Shown here piece after piece: positions 1-13,300 of a stretch of DNA of 64,000 nt. Numbering within the stretch: the stretch's first letter is position 1; each line of letters starts with the position of its first letter. Where the stretch lies: the NCBI GenBank assembly GCA_964036665.1, contig OZ038529.1, forward strand, positions 19,602,060 to 19,666,059, in the 5' to 3' direction. Both the position numbers and the translations under genes were made by a program. Origin of the DNA: Gordius sp. MW1. Lineage: Eukaryota > Nematomorpha > Gordioida > Gordea > Gordiidae. The notes under the pieces were generated by a model that searched no databases, was not told where the DNA came from, and saw nothing but the letters and a program-made list of their open reading frames with translations.

Positions 1-123
1 GTCCCCCCCCCCCTCCTGCGTGGCTAAATAAATTAAAAAATCTAATTTTGTCATTTTTTGCACGTTAAACAAGGAGAAAAATGAAAATACTTTTAACAAA
101 GTGCCAATAAATGTTGATATATC

Positions 124-757
124 CATGGGCGTAGCTAGGTTTTGAATTAGGGGGGGGGCAGATTAAAAAAAAAGGTCTTGACTACCCAACAATTTTCCTG
201 AGAGCAAAAAAAAAAAAAGGTCTCGACTATCCAAAAATTTTCATGCAACCGTAATTTAAATTTTATTTTACCAAAACAATTTTTTTTTTAAACAAATAGT
301 AGTTTATTCTAATAATCACATGGGTAAAATACATTGGTAAATAAAATATTAAAAAGAAAACGCGTTAAAATCTAATTGGATGGCATTGATCCGTGTATGG
401 AAATCGTGTTAGATTTGACGATTTCCATAGTGATTTTATTTTTGTGTAAATTCGCTAATAAGCATCTGTATTAATTGGAGTTAAGTTCAAATAGGGGGGG
501 GGGGGGGCAGCAGCGCCCCCTGCCCCCGCCTGCCTGGCTAATTAGGGGGTGGGGCAAAACATAATTTTTTTTTTAATTTTTAAGGGTTTTTGTATTGAAA
601 TCCTCGGCTGCCCCCCCCCCCCCCTAATTTGCGAAACCAAATTTTTTTCAATGCAAAAACATCGAAAAATTTAAAAAATTTATGTTTTGCCCCCCTCTAA
701 TTGAACTTTTAAACGTTTTGCCCCCCCCCCCTAATCCAAAACCTGGCTTCGCCCATG
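124..757. mobile_element. Long non-autonomous element with CATGGGCGTAGC ends, copy 1
   Basis: The left end CATGGGCGTAGCTAGGTTTT and the right end CCTGGCTTCGCCCATG form terminal inverted repeats next to G and C homopolymers. The ends match the short MITE family found across the window, but this copy is ~634 bp. No transposase ORF is present and no clear target duplication is seen. Confidence 0.7.
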
Positions 758-1222
758 ATTATAGGTAAATTTGACTTAAAAAAATTTGCTTCATGAAAAT
801 TTAAATTCGAACATTATTGAGGTAAAATTTTGTGTTTTTAACCACCCTTAAAGATATCAATTATTTGTTATTTTTCGTTAAATATCCTATATGCGTATCC
901 GCATCCGCCTTTTGTTTATATTATATCATAAAGGCCAGGCGCGATATTTTTTTTTTGATTATAGGTAAATTTGACTTAAAAAAAAATTGCTTCATGAAAA
1001 TTTAAATTCGAACATTATTGAGGTAAAATTTTGTGTTTTTAACCACCCTTAAAAATATCAATTATTTGTTATTTTTCGTTTAGTTGAGTTTTTAAATTTT
1101 TTTTTGGTAGTTTTAAATTTTCTTATTTAAATTTTTTAATTTTTTTTTTAAATATTTTTCACGTTAAACAAGGAGAAAAATGAAAATACTTTTAACAAAG
1201 TGCCAATAAATGTTGATATATC

Positions 1223-1860
1223 CATGGGCATAGCTAGGTTTTGAATTAGGGGGGGGGCAGATTAAAAAGAAGGTCTTGACTACCCAACAATTTTCCTGAG
1301 AGCAAAAAAAAATAAAAAAAGGGTCTCGAATATCCAAAAATTTTCATGCAACCGTAATTTAAATTTTATTTTACCAAAACAATTTTTTTTTTAAACAAAT
1401 AGTAGTTTATTCTAATAATCACATGGGTAAAATACATTGGTAAATAAAATATTAAAAAGAAAACGCGTTAAAATCTAATTGGGTGGCATTGATCCGTGTA
1501 TGGAAATCGTGTTAGATTTGGCGATTTCCATAGTGATCTTTTATTTTTGTGTAAATTCGCTAATAAGCATCTGTATTAATTGGAGTTAAGTTCAAATAGG
1601 GGGGGGGGCAGCCGCGCCCCCTGCCCCCGCCTGCCTGGCTAATTAGGGGGTGGGGCAAAACATAATTTTTTTTTTAATTTTTAAGGGTTTTTGTATTGAA
1701 ATCCTCGGCTGCCCCCCCCCCCCCCCCCCTAATTTGCGAAACCAAATTTTTTTCAATGCAAAAACATCGAAAAATTTAAAAAATTTATGTTTTGCCCCCC
1801 TCTAATTGAACTTTTAAACGTTTTGCCCCCCCCCTAATCCAAAACCTGGCTTCGCCCATG
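1223..1860. mobile_element. Long non-autonomous element with CATGGGCGTAGC ends, copy 2
   Basis: Second copy of the element at 124-757, carried by the 1.1-kb tandem duplication. The left end has one change (CATGGGCATAGC) and the homopolymer tracts differ in length. It is non-coding. Confidence 0.7.
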
Positions 1861-2269
1861 ATTATAGGTAAATTTGACTTAAAAAAATTTGCTTCATGAA
1901 AATTTAAATTCGAACATTATTGAGGTAAAATTTTGTGTTTTTAACCACCCTTAAAGATATCAATTATTTGTTATTTTTCGTTAAATATCCTATATGCGTA
2001 TCCGCATCCGCCTTTTGTTTATATTTTATCATAAAGGCCAGGCGCGATATTTTTTTTTTGATTATAGGTAAATTTGACTTAAAAAAAAATTGCTTCATGA
2101 AAATTTAAATTCGAACATTATTGAGGTAAAATTTTGTGTTTTTAACCACCCTTAAAAATATCAATTATTTGTTATTTTTCGTTTAGTTGAGTTTTTAAAT
2201 TTTTTTTTGGTAGTTTTAAATTTTCTTATTTAAATTTTTTAAATTTTTTTTTAAATATTTTTAATATGG

Positions 2270-2296
2270 CAAAACAACGTTTGCCGGGTCAGCTAG
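2270..2296 (+). mobile_element. Possible Helitron 3' terminus
   Basis: The stretch ends GCCGGGTCAGCTAG followed by T. A 3' CTAG (CTRR) end facing a host T is typical of Helitrons, and a GC-rich stretch just before the end is also usual. No matching 5' end was found, so the assignment is tentative; the duplicated 1.1-kb unit upstream may be cargo of such an element. Confidence 0.35.
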
Positions 2297-2964
2297 TGAT
2301 TTCTAGTATTAATGAAGGATTCAAAAAGTTCTCGCTTTTTTCTTCTTTAACCAATAAAGAAAGACAGAGAAGAATTTAAAAAGTTTTCCTTCTCAGAATA
2401 GCGTCTGAAAGTTCGAGACATCATATAATAATTTCACCTCTACTCTTTCTTGAAAGAAAATGCATCCAATAAACAAGAGACTAGTTAAGATGGTAGTAAA
2501 TCTGTCGCCACATCCATCTGAAATCCTGGTGGCGCCGGGTAACTTGATAAAAGTAGCAAACAAAATAAAAATGATTAGTATAGTATCCATCATATAGTTA
2601 GATATTGTATTTATTTAATATATGAGGTATTGTAATAACATATCTGTGTTGGGGGGGGGGGGGGTTGGGGCCTGGTGAGAGGATTTGGAGTAGATTGGTG
2701 CACGGCTCCGGCAATTGATTGTCGGTTATATAATATGATAAATATCAACATCATGCATGCAAAATATTTATATACATATTTTATGAAATATATGTAAATA
2801 GTAAAATATTGTAAAACATTAGTAAAAAACCCATTAAAAAAATCATTATGTAACAAGGAACATGCAAAAAATAAATTGTATCGTAAAATATAAAATATGA
2901 GTCAAATATATGATATATACAATTTATTACTATGTTTTGTACACTAACCTCCGATCAATATCGC
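2297..2964. other. AT-rich intergenic stretch
   Basis: No gene recognised. It contains a G homopolymer near 2650 and short open frames without coding character. Its right part lies downstream of the minus-strand gene ending at 2965 and probably includes that gene's 3' UTR. Confidence 0.4.
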
Positions 2965-3986
2965 CTAGTCAATTTCGGATGCCAAATCCTCGTACACAAT
3001 ATTCTCAGTATGAGTAGTGGAAACACCTGAAGAAATCTTTAATGTAACCTCTATTGCTCTTTCATTGTAATTGAATGGAGGTGGACCTCTGAAAATGACA
3101 TAAGGCAAATAGAAATTGATTAAAATTACTTTAAAGAAACTGTCCTTCGTGCATCTTCATCAACGACAGGAGGAATGTCCATCCCTAGCTCACGACTTAC
3201 TATCAACTCAATTAACCTCCTATTTATTGGATGCATGTCTCCGTTAGGAAGAGACAAAGTAATGAATGGAAGTGAACTTATAAGTTTTTTGTCTAAGACA
3301 TGTTGTGGTCTCAAACGAGAAAACAATTTCTTAAATCTGTTCCCTATGATTCTTTCGTTAGTTAATGCAGAAAAGGGCGAAAAACTGAGGTCTGCCAACT
3401 TTTGTAAATCTCTGCTCAAGAAATGACTAGAAATCACCGCAGGGGCGATGTTAAATCCTTCAAAGCTTTTATAAATGGGCACAATTTCGCGCCCAAACAT
3501 CATTATGCCTGAGTAATAGGCGAGATGAAGTATGACCTCATCAAATCTATCTGTATATTTAGGGGTTCTAATGGGAATGTAATAAACATTGGACCTGTGC
3601 TCGGCTCCAACGTACTTTTCAAATCTTTCCCCAGATTGTCTGGGTAAATAGCAGTACTCCATCATCATAAGATCATCGCTCAAGTTGGAACCTGTAGATT
3701 CCAACGACCATCTTGGGCGTCTCTGCTTAAAAACCAAGGCTGTTATCATATTGTAAAAGCCGAGCATCAAGTTAAACCCGGTTTGAAAGATATTAGAATG
3801 TACATACAATGTCAAATCACGCCGATTATAATTATACTTATAAAAATAAAAGTAGATTGAATTAATAAACCAATAATAAAAATAACCAATAATACTACTT
3901 GTTAAGAATTTCCATCCTCTCACCATACACCCCCCACAACACAGGAAAGTAAGACGTTTGAAGATTAGGTTACTTAAAAAGCGCAT
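2965..3986 (-). CDS. Unrecognised ~326-aa protein, at least two exons
   Basis: I do not recognise this protein. The main exon is 3986-3130, opening with ATG at 3986 after an in-frame stop. A 41-nt intron (3129-3089, GT...AG) joins it in phase to a last exon 3088-2965 ending TAG; together they give 981 nt, 327 codons with the stop. Inside the main exon, 3923-3837 looks like a second, in-frame intron of 87 nt (GTGAGA donor, very AT-rich, acceptor TATAAG). It can be read through, and then encodes an aromatic-rich stretch resembling a membrane segment. If it is spliced, the protein is 29 aa shorter. The rest is ordinary mixed sequence (LPNGDMHPINRRLIELIVSR near the end of the first exon) without a motif I can name. 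Long uninterrupted coding with balanced composition in an AT-rich setting supports a real gene. Confidence 0.72.
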
Positions 3987-6367
3987 AGTGAGAATGGAAC
4001 GTTCTATTTAGAATTGATATTAACGATCAATATTACATGTAATAAAATTACTGTTTAGTTGTAAATCTTTTATATTATCTCTGCTTTTTTTATAAAAAAA
4101 TATTATTTATTGAAGAATAAAGGCGTTAAGAATATTGAGTATTAGAATGGACAGAATATTAAATTAAAATAAATTAGGCAACCCGTATCAAACCTAATAC
4201 CTTAACGCATTCATCTAGCTTAAACCCGAACCAACACATAAATTTTAATCTTTAAGATCGCTGTTAAAAATTATTCTAGCTCAATTTGGCCATAATTTCG
4301 CATGGCAGAATCACAGTTTCCCTAATCAGTTGATACAATTTTTTGTATTAAGTCTTAGTTAATTAACGTCATTAGTTTTATAAATCGAGCCCCATCGTTG
4401 TTTGTGTTACGTCGTAGACCCGATCTTGTTTTGTATTTGATAATAAACAGAGTTTATGTCGGAAAACAAAGAAAATAAACAAGTTTAAAAGCGCAAAATT
4501 TTCAAATAGCTCGCTTACATTTATTATTTCCCTGTAAATGTATAAAATATCTATCTCTTCTGATAACAATTAATATGCGCTTATACATTTACCTTATGCT
4601 TTAATGCCACTTTGACAATAATTACATTCGTTTATCTAAATTTAGTGGTAAAACAAAATAATTCATGGCTTCCACAAATAGGTGCTCACAAAATGAATAA
4701 AAATATCACAATAGTATAAACATTACACGTTTATTAATTTCATTTTTGTTCCTGAAGTTACAAAAATAATTTGTATGAGAATCATCCACGGGCCGTCGAA
4801 AATGAAAATTATGGCAGTAGTAGAGAATTGCAAAGATTTATGTAGGTTAAATCAATAATGAGCTACCACTTCACACTATTTAAATAGAATTTGAAAAGAT
4901 TATGTTGATGGTATATTTTACCTTTCACGAGTCAAATTTAAATTTGCGTCCAAATTAAAACAATCAAATGTAGTATTTTATTTACCAATGTTATTTACCC
5001 ATGTGATACTTTTATTAATTAATTTGAATAAAATTATCTATTAAAATAAACAAAAGTAATTTAATTAACTGAGTGAATCATCTTCGATTATACGTTTCAA
5101 TATTAATTAAAAAAAAGTGCAGATAATAGCATTAATTTAAAAGATATGTCCAGTGTATTTCGCAGTGCAAGATTCACAACCTTTGTCTCGACACTTTAAA
5201 TCTAACCCAAACACCCAAAAGCATTTTAAAATATTCAACCCGAGTCGTGTCGGGTTTCGGGTCACCCGTGCAGGTCTATAAGGGATAGGCATAAAGAGAT
5301 GATTGGGTGAGAACGTAATGTAATAATCTCATTTGATGTATTTGAATAGAAAAATTCGTTTTATATGTGTGTTGTAAACTGAGGCCAATACACAGAAAAA
5401 AATAAATCGACCCACCCTCAGTGTATCATGTTTAAGACAAACCTTTAAGAAAAACTTAATATTTATTTCAAAAATTTTATTTTTAACTTTTTTAATATTC
5501 TATCAAATAAAATATTGTATGTTTCATAACCTGATACAATTATTTTATGAAGTCCACAATAAGATATTTTGTAATTAAAATAAAAATCACACGCTACAAT
5601 ATTTAAATGTTTCTTAAATGTATGCAACAATTATTTTATGTCTAAAGGTTCACTATTTCAAAATATTCAAAACCAAATGTTGTCTATTTGCATTTTTAGT
5701 ATTAATTTTTTGATACATTGTTAATATACTTAAATTAAGTAAGCCCTTCGGGCTTAGCTGTTGGCTCCGCCTTCAGACCTCCGTTGTGGCTACACCCTAA
5801 ACCTCCAATTTCCTCGGGGGCTCCGCCCCAAACCCCTCTCTTCTGGTAGCTGTACCAACATAACAAGCTAAACATAATATAAATTTCAACATGATAATTT
5901 TTTCCCTTCCCGACTTCTTGTTTAAAACAGTAATTTTTTATCACGAAAAAAACATGTGCTGACAACTAGTTCCTTAAGAAAACCAAGTTTTCCAGCACAA
6001 TGAAAATATATTACGGCATATCAAATAAAGTATAAACTATTTACAAATTTTCCAAATATTTATGTTACATCTTGTGGCAAAGGATGTTATTTTATATTCT
6101 GGGGTATATTTCCAAAAGCCAAATACCGGGGCTTTTCCATGTGCGAATTAAGAAAAATTTAGGAGGCTGTCGGAATGGGGTTAACTTTGCTGACCAAAAA
6201 TCTAACACCAGCCGATAATTACTTGTAAATATAAATAGGCATGTAAATCCATGGTAAATCTTATGGATCTTAAGCGTTTACATATTTCAGGTGTCAAAAA
6301 GTGATCAGTTGGCTCGCTGTGGCAACCATAATTTTCGTTTTACACCTGTAATATACACATATGATAA
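3987..6367. other. Intergenic region between two divergent genes
   Basis: It separates the minus-strand gene (start 3986) from the plus-strand gene (start 6368) and should hold both promoters. It is AT-rich and has no convincing ORF. A GC-rich segment at 5738-5850, with the palindrome AAGCCCTTCGGGCTT, looks like a dispersed repeat. Near 5230-5275 there is a short GGGTT/CGGGT-rich stretch. Confidence 0.4.
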
Positions 6368-6832
6368 ATGGAACAGGGCACCAAACCTGCAACTGTGGAT
6401 CCTTTGTTAAATCCATTAGAACCAGATAATGGTATGTTTCTATTATACTACAAAAATGTGGATCGTCGATTTGATCTTTTGACTTTATTAATAATTAATT
6501 TTTTACGAACAAAGGTCATGATTTAATCCCATCAATTGACCTTAGAATAAATGACAGTACCGCCTCACCAAACACAAAAAAGGAATTCGGTATGATCATT
6601 GTAATTAAAAAATAGATTTATATGATAATTTTAATGGCAAATATTTTATTTAATATATATAGCATTTAAAGACAATTCCTCTATTAACCCCCCTGAATTG
6701 CTTCTAGAAAAGGATGTTTTAGAAACCACTTGTCTAGATTACAATGATGCTGAGGCATTGGAAGATGGCAATACTCATGAATACCACTTTTCTCAGTCAA
6801 ACATCTCTAATGAAGCAAGGCTAGCTAAATAA
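6368..6832 (+). CDS. Unrecognised small acidic protein, 102 aa, three exons
   Basis: Three short exons join cleanly: 6368-6431, 6515-6589 and 6663-6832, with GT-AG introns of 83 and 73 nt. The phases agree at both joins (each intron splits a codon after its first base), and the total is 309 nt ending TAA. The start is the ATG followed by GAACAGGGC. The protein begins MEQGTKPATVDPLLNPLEP, is rich in Asp, Glu, Asn and Ser, and has no signal peptide, membrane segment or known motif that I can see. The C-terminal half carries an acidic stretch (DYNDAEALEDGNTHEYHF). Each exon is too short to show as a long ORF. I cannot assign a family. The consistent splicing and phase, rather than homology, support the call; an upstream non-coding exon is possible. 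Confidence 0.7.
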
Positions 6833-9596
6833 AATTTTAATAATACTTTTAAATTTTATTATGGTAGATTGTACTTTCAGGCTTTTTAAACTATTAGCAT
6901 TAGGAACAAATATTTTTGATTTAAGTATTCAAAACTTAGTTGTCACATTAAATAATATTATAAAAACTAAACAAATTTAAGCAACTAATTTTGTTTGTTT
7001 AAAATTACTTATATTGAGGTAAAGGCTTCGTTTTAACTATTTTAATACCCAGGTTAAAATCATTACTAATTTGTCCCAAAGCATTATGTATTTTGCTTAT
7101 AATTTCAGTGAAACTTTTTGAGTCTTACTATTTTAACTTTTAGAATTATGGTCAATTATAACTAAATTTATCAAGTTAATAGTATCTTGTTTAACTTAGA
7201 CATTGATTTTAGAAAGTATATTAAATTGAGTTTTTCTTGATCCTGATTAAAGGAAAATGCCTTGCTTTTTTGAATAACCCAGTTTTGAATATTAATGCTG
7301 ATCAGTTGTTTATTTGAAAAACAATTTACTTATTTCAAGTATGTTTTATTTTAAGTTAGGTGAAGTATTTTTGTCTAAGGAACAGTTTTTGTCAAAAAGA
7401 TTATGACAATTTTAGATGCCGGTTGAATTTTTATAAGAATCACATATAAAAAAGAGTTTTAAACTATTAGAAAAATAAAATTAAATAAATAAACCAGGGA
7501 CTTTGCCCCTGGTTAGAGGGCGTGGTGTTGGGGGTGATGATAGCATTTCTTTGCTATCTTTTTACAAAATAGTTCATTAACAAAAAACAATCATAATTTT
7601 TTTTGTATAATTTATTTGTGACATTTGTGATACTTCTAGTTGTAGGTTTTACTTTAGAAAACTCTATTTACTATAAGCACGTGTAGTTAGGTTGAAATTA
7701 ATTTGGCAAAATAATGACATTGAAATTTTTAGCCAAAATTTTGTTTAATATCATAGATAGAGGGATTTCGGAGGCAGGGGTAATTGGTATTTCACCCAGA
7801 GGTCAGATTTGTTTGGAATTTTATGCCCGAACGCGGCCCGGTTCAATTTTTTAACCTCATTGCCCCCCGAGCCCGCCCGAACCCTTCTAGGTGTCCGCCC
7901 GGGCCCGCCCGAACCCTTCTAGGTGTCCGCCCGGGCCCGCCCGAAATATTAGAGCTGCCCGAAATGCCCGACACGAAATATTGAATTTGCTTGTTAGGCC
8001 TGAAATTTTGCGATCTCGAATTCTTTCCACCACTATTAAAAAATAAGCATTAAATTAATGGCATATTGAAAACAAAGATAGCAATATTTTATTATCCCGG
8101 ACAGAATCTAATTTCCTATATTATTTAAAAGTCGAATGATTTTTTTAAATCAAACTTTTGATCTTTAATTTGAATCCTAATAGGTCAGTATTTGGTCTTT
8201 CTAAAAAAGTTGGCCAGAGTTTCTTTAAAACATTGTTATCACTGGCAAAACCGCTCTAGGTCACAATATTTTACTAATGCATTTAGGTACAAACATCTTA
8301 GAACGTTTCCAAATCATATAACAGCAAATTATTAATTAAATGCAGCCGATGTCCATGAAAATAATGTAACAATTTTTAAATTAAGTTTAAAGTATACATA
8401 TTTTATAAATAATCTTACAATAAACAAAATTATACTCCCCTTTTGGGTTAACCCGTCATAAACTTCTTAATGAATAAAATTAGTTTAATTAGTCAATATG
8501 TGCTCTTAGAAGTGAGAACTTACTTTTTCGATAAAAAACAATAATATCAATAGAATTTAAATGTAATTAATGGGAATTTTTTATATTAAACAAAAAAAGA
8601 GGTATAAAACTTTATTACTATAAAAATAAGTAATAGCTAGCGATAGCAACAAGTGATAAGAGAATAATAAAAGCGAATTGGGAAAGCTATAATAAACCAA
8701 ATAAAATTTGTTTAAAAATTAAATGATATTAGAATGAAATTTAACACTTGCATGCATTGTGTCAATTTGGGCTTGAAGCTTTTGTATTATGTATAGACGG
8801 CACATGTGAATTACGAACAATGAAAGGGCTACATATAAATATTTTAATTCTTTCTATGAACGTAGCTAGGGATAGGGCCTTGATGGATAGAGTGGTTCGG
8901 GCAAAAATTATAGAATTAACTTGGGGACAGATGGCGAAATCAAAACTCCAAGTTTAGTGATTTTTTTTATGTTTAACAAAAATAAAGTGTTTTTTGGGGT
9001 TGGGTTGTGCGAGATTTTAAAAAGGTAAAATTTTGCAAAATTAATATGAAACATTTATTATTTTTTGTATGTCCATGTTGGAAGTAATTATCAAATATCA
9101 TTTGTTTTGTAAAATGCTTTTTTTATCTAAACTATAACTCGCCAAAATATATAGAATCTTAAAACACTCTCACTAAGCTTTACATTAAAAAAAATTTGTT
9201 GCCGACAAATTATATTCGAATAAAATGATGAAAGATAAAGCGTCCCTTCTTTAAATCTTTTTTGACGCCCTCCTTTCGGTCTGCCACCATAATAGAAAGG
9301 TTTTAAATAGAGCACCATTAAATTTCTAAGCAGAGTTAAATAAATTAATAAAGCCTCGGGTCCGCTTGATGAGGCAGTCCGAGGCCCGCGCCCGGCTTGA
9401 ATTAAACTCAAGCCAACTACCCATTTATAAAAAAGACCTAGTTTATAATTAATATTTTTGTACAGCGTGTTCTAGGGATGTGGTTTAGATAAACGCGGAT
9501 AAAACTAAAAGTATAGGTGAAACAAAAAATAAAATTATGGTCTTGTGGGTCAATAATGATTAGGATTATATGAATATTATTAAAAATAAATTAAAA
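6833..9596. other. Intergenic AT-rich region
   Basis: No gene recognised. Apart from the GC-rich repeat at 7790-7985, the sequence is AT-rich. Open frames at 8748-8957 (plus) and 9127-9411 (minus) show no family resemblance or splice context and are probably chance. Confidence 0.35.
7790..7985. repeat. GC-rich dispersed repeat with internal duplication
   Basis: A patch of CCCGCCCGAACCCTTCTAGG-type sequence, with a ~32-bp unit repeated in tandem, lies in otherwise AT-rich DNA. A related segment occurs at about 27005-27145 (GCCCGAGCCCGACTGAACC). The open frame through it is Pro/Arg-rich and most likely a composition artefact. Confidence 0.55.
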
Positions 9597-9800
9597 ATGG
9601 CGTGGGAATGTAGCCTCAAAATAGGTTCAAAAAGTCATTTTTGCATCTTTAACTTCATTTAACATAAAATCTGGAGACCAGGAAACGACTAAAAGCATAT
9701 TATTGTTTAGCCTAATTTTTTATCAGAATTATTTGTCAGACCAGATCAACTTGGTGTAATCACAAATTCAATATTTGTAGTATTTATTGCACAAGGCAGG
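9597..9800 (+). repeat. Dispersed repeat family, copy A
   Basis: A ~200-bp segment (GTGGGAATGTAGCCTCAAAA ... TCAATATTTGTAG) recurs in the same orientation, clearly diverged, at 43664-43870. It is non-coding and probably an old transposon fragment. Confidence 0.55.
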
Positions 9801-10317
9801 TATTGTCTCTAGCCTCAGCTCTTGTTTTAATAATTTCAATATATTTTTATTTCCGAGGCTTCGCGGTCCCATACAAGCTCAGGGGAGAATGGGGTTAGTA
9901 GGAGACCGGGATACTTTTATATTTTTAAAAATAAAAATCCTAAAATATTAAAAGTTTAACCATATATTATCATAACGTTGCTTATACGGTATATGCAAAA
10001 AAATTTTGCTTAAATATAATAAATATTTTACAGAAGAAAAACGGGTTTTGGGGGCTATTAATGCTTAAAAATGTAGGGTCGGGGCTAATCAGAGAGGATA
10101 TAGTGCTTGCTATTCCTCGTTGTATCTTAATATATATAAAGTCAAATGACAAGACTTAAAAAAGAGGCCATGAATTGCATAGCAATTTACAAAATCCGTT
10201 TGATATTTTAACTTATCCTAATTTGGAAGAGAACTCGAATATGATTAACATTAATAAACTTTTAAAAAATTTTTCCATTCCCGAATCTGTCTTTTGTTCC
10301 CTTTTTAATTTGTATTA

Positions 10318-13300
10318 TCTTATATTTAAAAATGAAACTATGTGTGTATGCCGCCACCAATTTTGGAAAACTACCAGACCGATTTGGCTCAAAATTTCAC
10401 AGTTTATTCCTGACACTCCGGAGCATGCTTTAAAATTTGTTCGAGCCAAATCGGTCCAGTAGTTTTCGAGACGCGTTATGTTGTATTCGTACGCGTTGCA
10501 CTGTATACGGAAATAGAACAATAGAAGTAGAACATATAGACATCAAACTTTATTTTTACTTCAATAACCCTTTATCATCATATATGCCCTAAAATTCCAA
10601 CATAATTGAGGTAAAATAATCAACTATTTTGCATTAATAATAAAATTTACCATTTAATAAAAGCAATTTATTGCATGTATGCTTTCCAAAAAAATTTATT
10701 GCAGTACTTTATATAGATCATAGTCAATATATATTTTTACCAGTTGAAAAGTTAACAAATGCCAATGCGAAAAAAAGTATTCGGCAGAATAATACCTAAA
10801 TCAAAAAGAGATAAAACAAGGAGAGCCGCTGAAACTCTTCAATATCGTGAAGTACGATTGCGCGACAATCGGAAGAAAACCTTAACTACAATAGCAGCTG
10901 AGACATCGGAAGAGTGAATCGAAAGACGAGCCACTAAACGCTCACGAGCCACAACTTCACGAGCTACCGAATCAGCTGAAGAGCGAATCAAAAGACTAGA
11001 CAATATGCGCTCACGATACAGACGCTCAACATATAGTTCGTGAGCCAGTTTGAAATTAGCAGCGTTCCATTATGATGTAGCGTTTGATTACAGCATGCAC
11101 CCCAATGTCATGATTGGCCAAATGGATACGATGTGTTTGCAATGTCGTGCTTTGCGGTACCCTAAAGAAAATCCTGGAATGTGATTTGCCACCTCTGGTT
11201 GATCCACCTGAACCGCACTTATCCTATGTATCTGGAACTAATACATTGTCCAAACACTTCCTCCAACACATTCGCAAGTACAACGCATGCTTCTAAATGA
11301 CAACGTTCGGAGCAACGAATATTTTGAATGATGGAGGTTACATGCCCACATTCAAGGACAAGGACAAATTTACCATCAAATCGGTTCCCTTCTACCATTA
11401 TCAGATATCGAACAAAGGTTTCTGCAAATTTATTTCATGGGCGATACGGAGGCTGATCGACGTTGTGGGATTCATGCAGGAGTCATACGTGAAATCATCA
11501 TAGACTTGCAACATTTATTCCACAACAAAAATCATTTAATTAAATTATTCAAAATCGCATTGCGAATGCCAACGGATGGTTACAAAATCGTAATCAAAGC
11601 AGATAGAACACCATCAGGCGCACATGAAAGACGCTTTAATGCACCAACAATCGATGAAGTGGCAATCGTAATGGTCGGAATAGAATTTGATCGTAGAGAT
11701 ATCATTATCAACAGAAGGGATGAAATTCTGCAAAGATTTGATGCAACACACATCATAGATGCCCTTCAATATCCCATACTATTTTGCCAAGGAGAAGACG
11801 GATACCACTTTAATGTGATGCAAATTAATCCTGATTCAGGGGCCGCGACAACAAAAAAGGTGAATGTTATACTCTTTGTTATACGATGTTATAGCGAAAA
11901 TGATAATATGAGATCTTAATCTAGTGAAATTCTTTCTCTTACAGGTTTCTTCTATGGATTTTTATGCTCGCAGAGCTCAGCAATACAACCACATCTTGAA
12001 GTGCCGACACCTATTCCACCAATACATTGTCGATATGTACGCAAAAATCGAGAGCGAACGCCTTCTTTTCATCCGTCTTAATCAGAGGTTACTCCGCGCC
12101 GAAAATTATATTCATTGCGAGATGCAATCGAACATGGGTCACGCAAGCAATGTTAGACCAATGGTCATACTTCCAGCTACGTATACCGGCAGTCCTAGAC
12201 ACATGCATGAATATTCACAAGATGCGATGACGTATGTGCGCAAATACGGATGTCCAGATCTTTTCATTACCTTCACCTGCAATCCGGCTTGGACTGAGAT
12301 CACTCATTTGCTTTTGGCAGGCCAAGCATCATCTCATCGACATGATCTCACCGCCAGAGGTTTCAGGCAAAAACTAATGCGCCTCATCGATGTCATCACC
12401 AAAAATCACATTTACGGAAAAACTACCGCTGGCTATATTCCATAGAATAACAAAAAAGAGGCTTACCACACGCTCACATCCTAATTTGGCTGAAGGACAC
12501 AATTTTTCCTACTCATATTGATTATATTATATCGGCTGAACTGCCCGATCCGCAAGAAGATTCGCTACTATTTGAAATCATCAGTCGTCATATGATTCAT
12601 GGACCCTGCGGAGCAATGAATAGAGATTCACCATGTATGAAAGACGGAAAATGCACCCAAAAATATCCGAAATAAATGAGCCAAGAAACAAAAACTGGTG
12701 GCGACGGCTATTTGCTGTATAGACGCCGTAATCCAAACGATGAAGGTCATAGAGTCACCATCAAAGTGAAAAGTTTTCCCGTAGAAATCGACAATAGATG
12801 GATCGTCCTTTACACTCCGTTGCTTTCAAAAATGTTCAAGGCCCACATAAACGTGGAGTATTGCAATTCAGTGAAGTCTATCAAATAAATCTGCAAATAC
12901 GTCACCAAAGGCAATGATATGGCAGTTTTTGGACTTACTAATACGCAAGCCGATGAAATCACACAATTTCAAATGGGACGTTACATCAACATTAATGAGG
13001 CTGTCTGGCGCATTCTCGGGTTCCACATTCACGAACGCTATCCAACTGTTGTACATCTCGCCGTTCACTTGGAAAATGGCCAACGTGTCTACTTCACGGA
13101 AGAGAACGCTGTGTAAAGAGCGGCGCAACCACCGAATACAACACTGACAGCTTTTTTCCTGTTGTGCCTAACGGATGTTTTCGCAAAAACTTTGCTCTAC
13201 GACGAAATCCCAAAATATTACACTTGGAACTCATCAAAAAAAGTGTTTCAAAGAAGAAAACATGGCACAATAGTTCCTGGATATTCAGGCGTACGTATGT

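Larger units (their letters stand above)
61..2263. repeat. Tandem duplication of a ~1.1-kb unit (two copies)
   Basis: Positions 61-1159 and 1160-2263 are nearly identical head-to-tail copies, both beginning CACGTTAAACAAGG. They differ by a few substitutions and by the length of G, C, T and A homopolymers. Each unit holds one long element with CATGGGCG ends and then two sub-copies of a ~125-bp AT-rich segment (near 757-880 and 955-1082 in the first unit). No coding potential is visible. The low divergence points to recent duplication or an assembly artefact around homopolymers. Confidence 0.9.

Noticed and set aside
7784..7984. Pro/Arg-rich 66-aa ORF
   Set aside because: Produced by a GC-rich tandem dispersed repeat with a related copy at 27 kb; no splice context or family.
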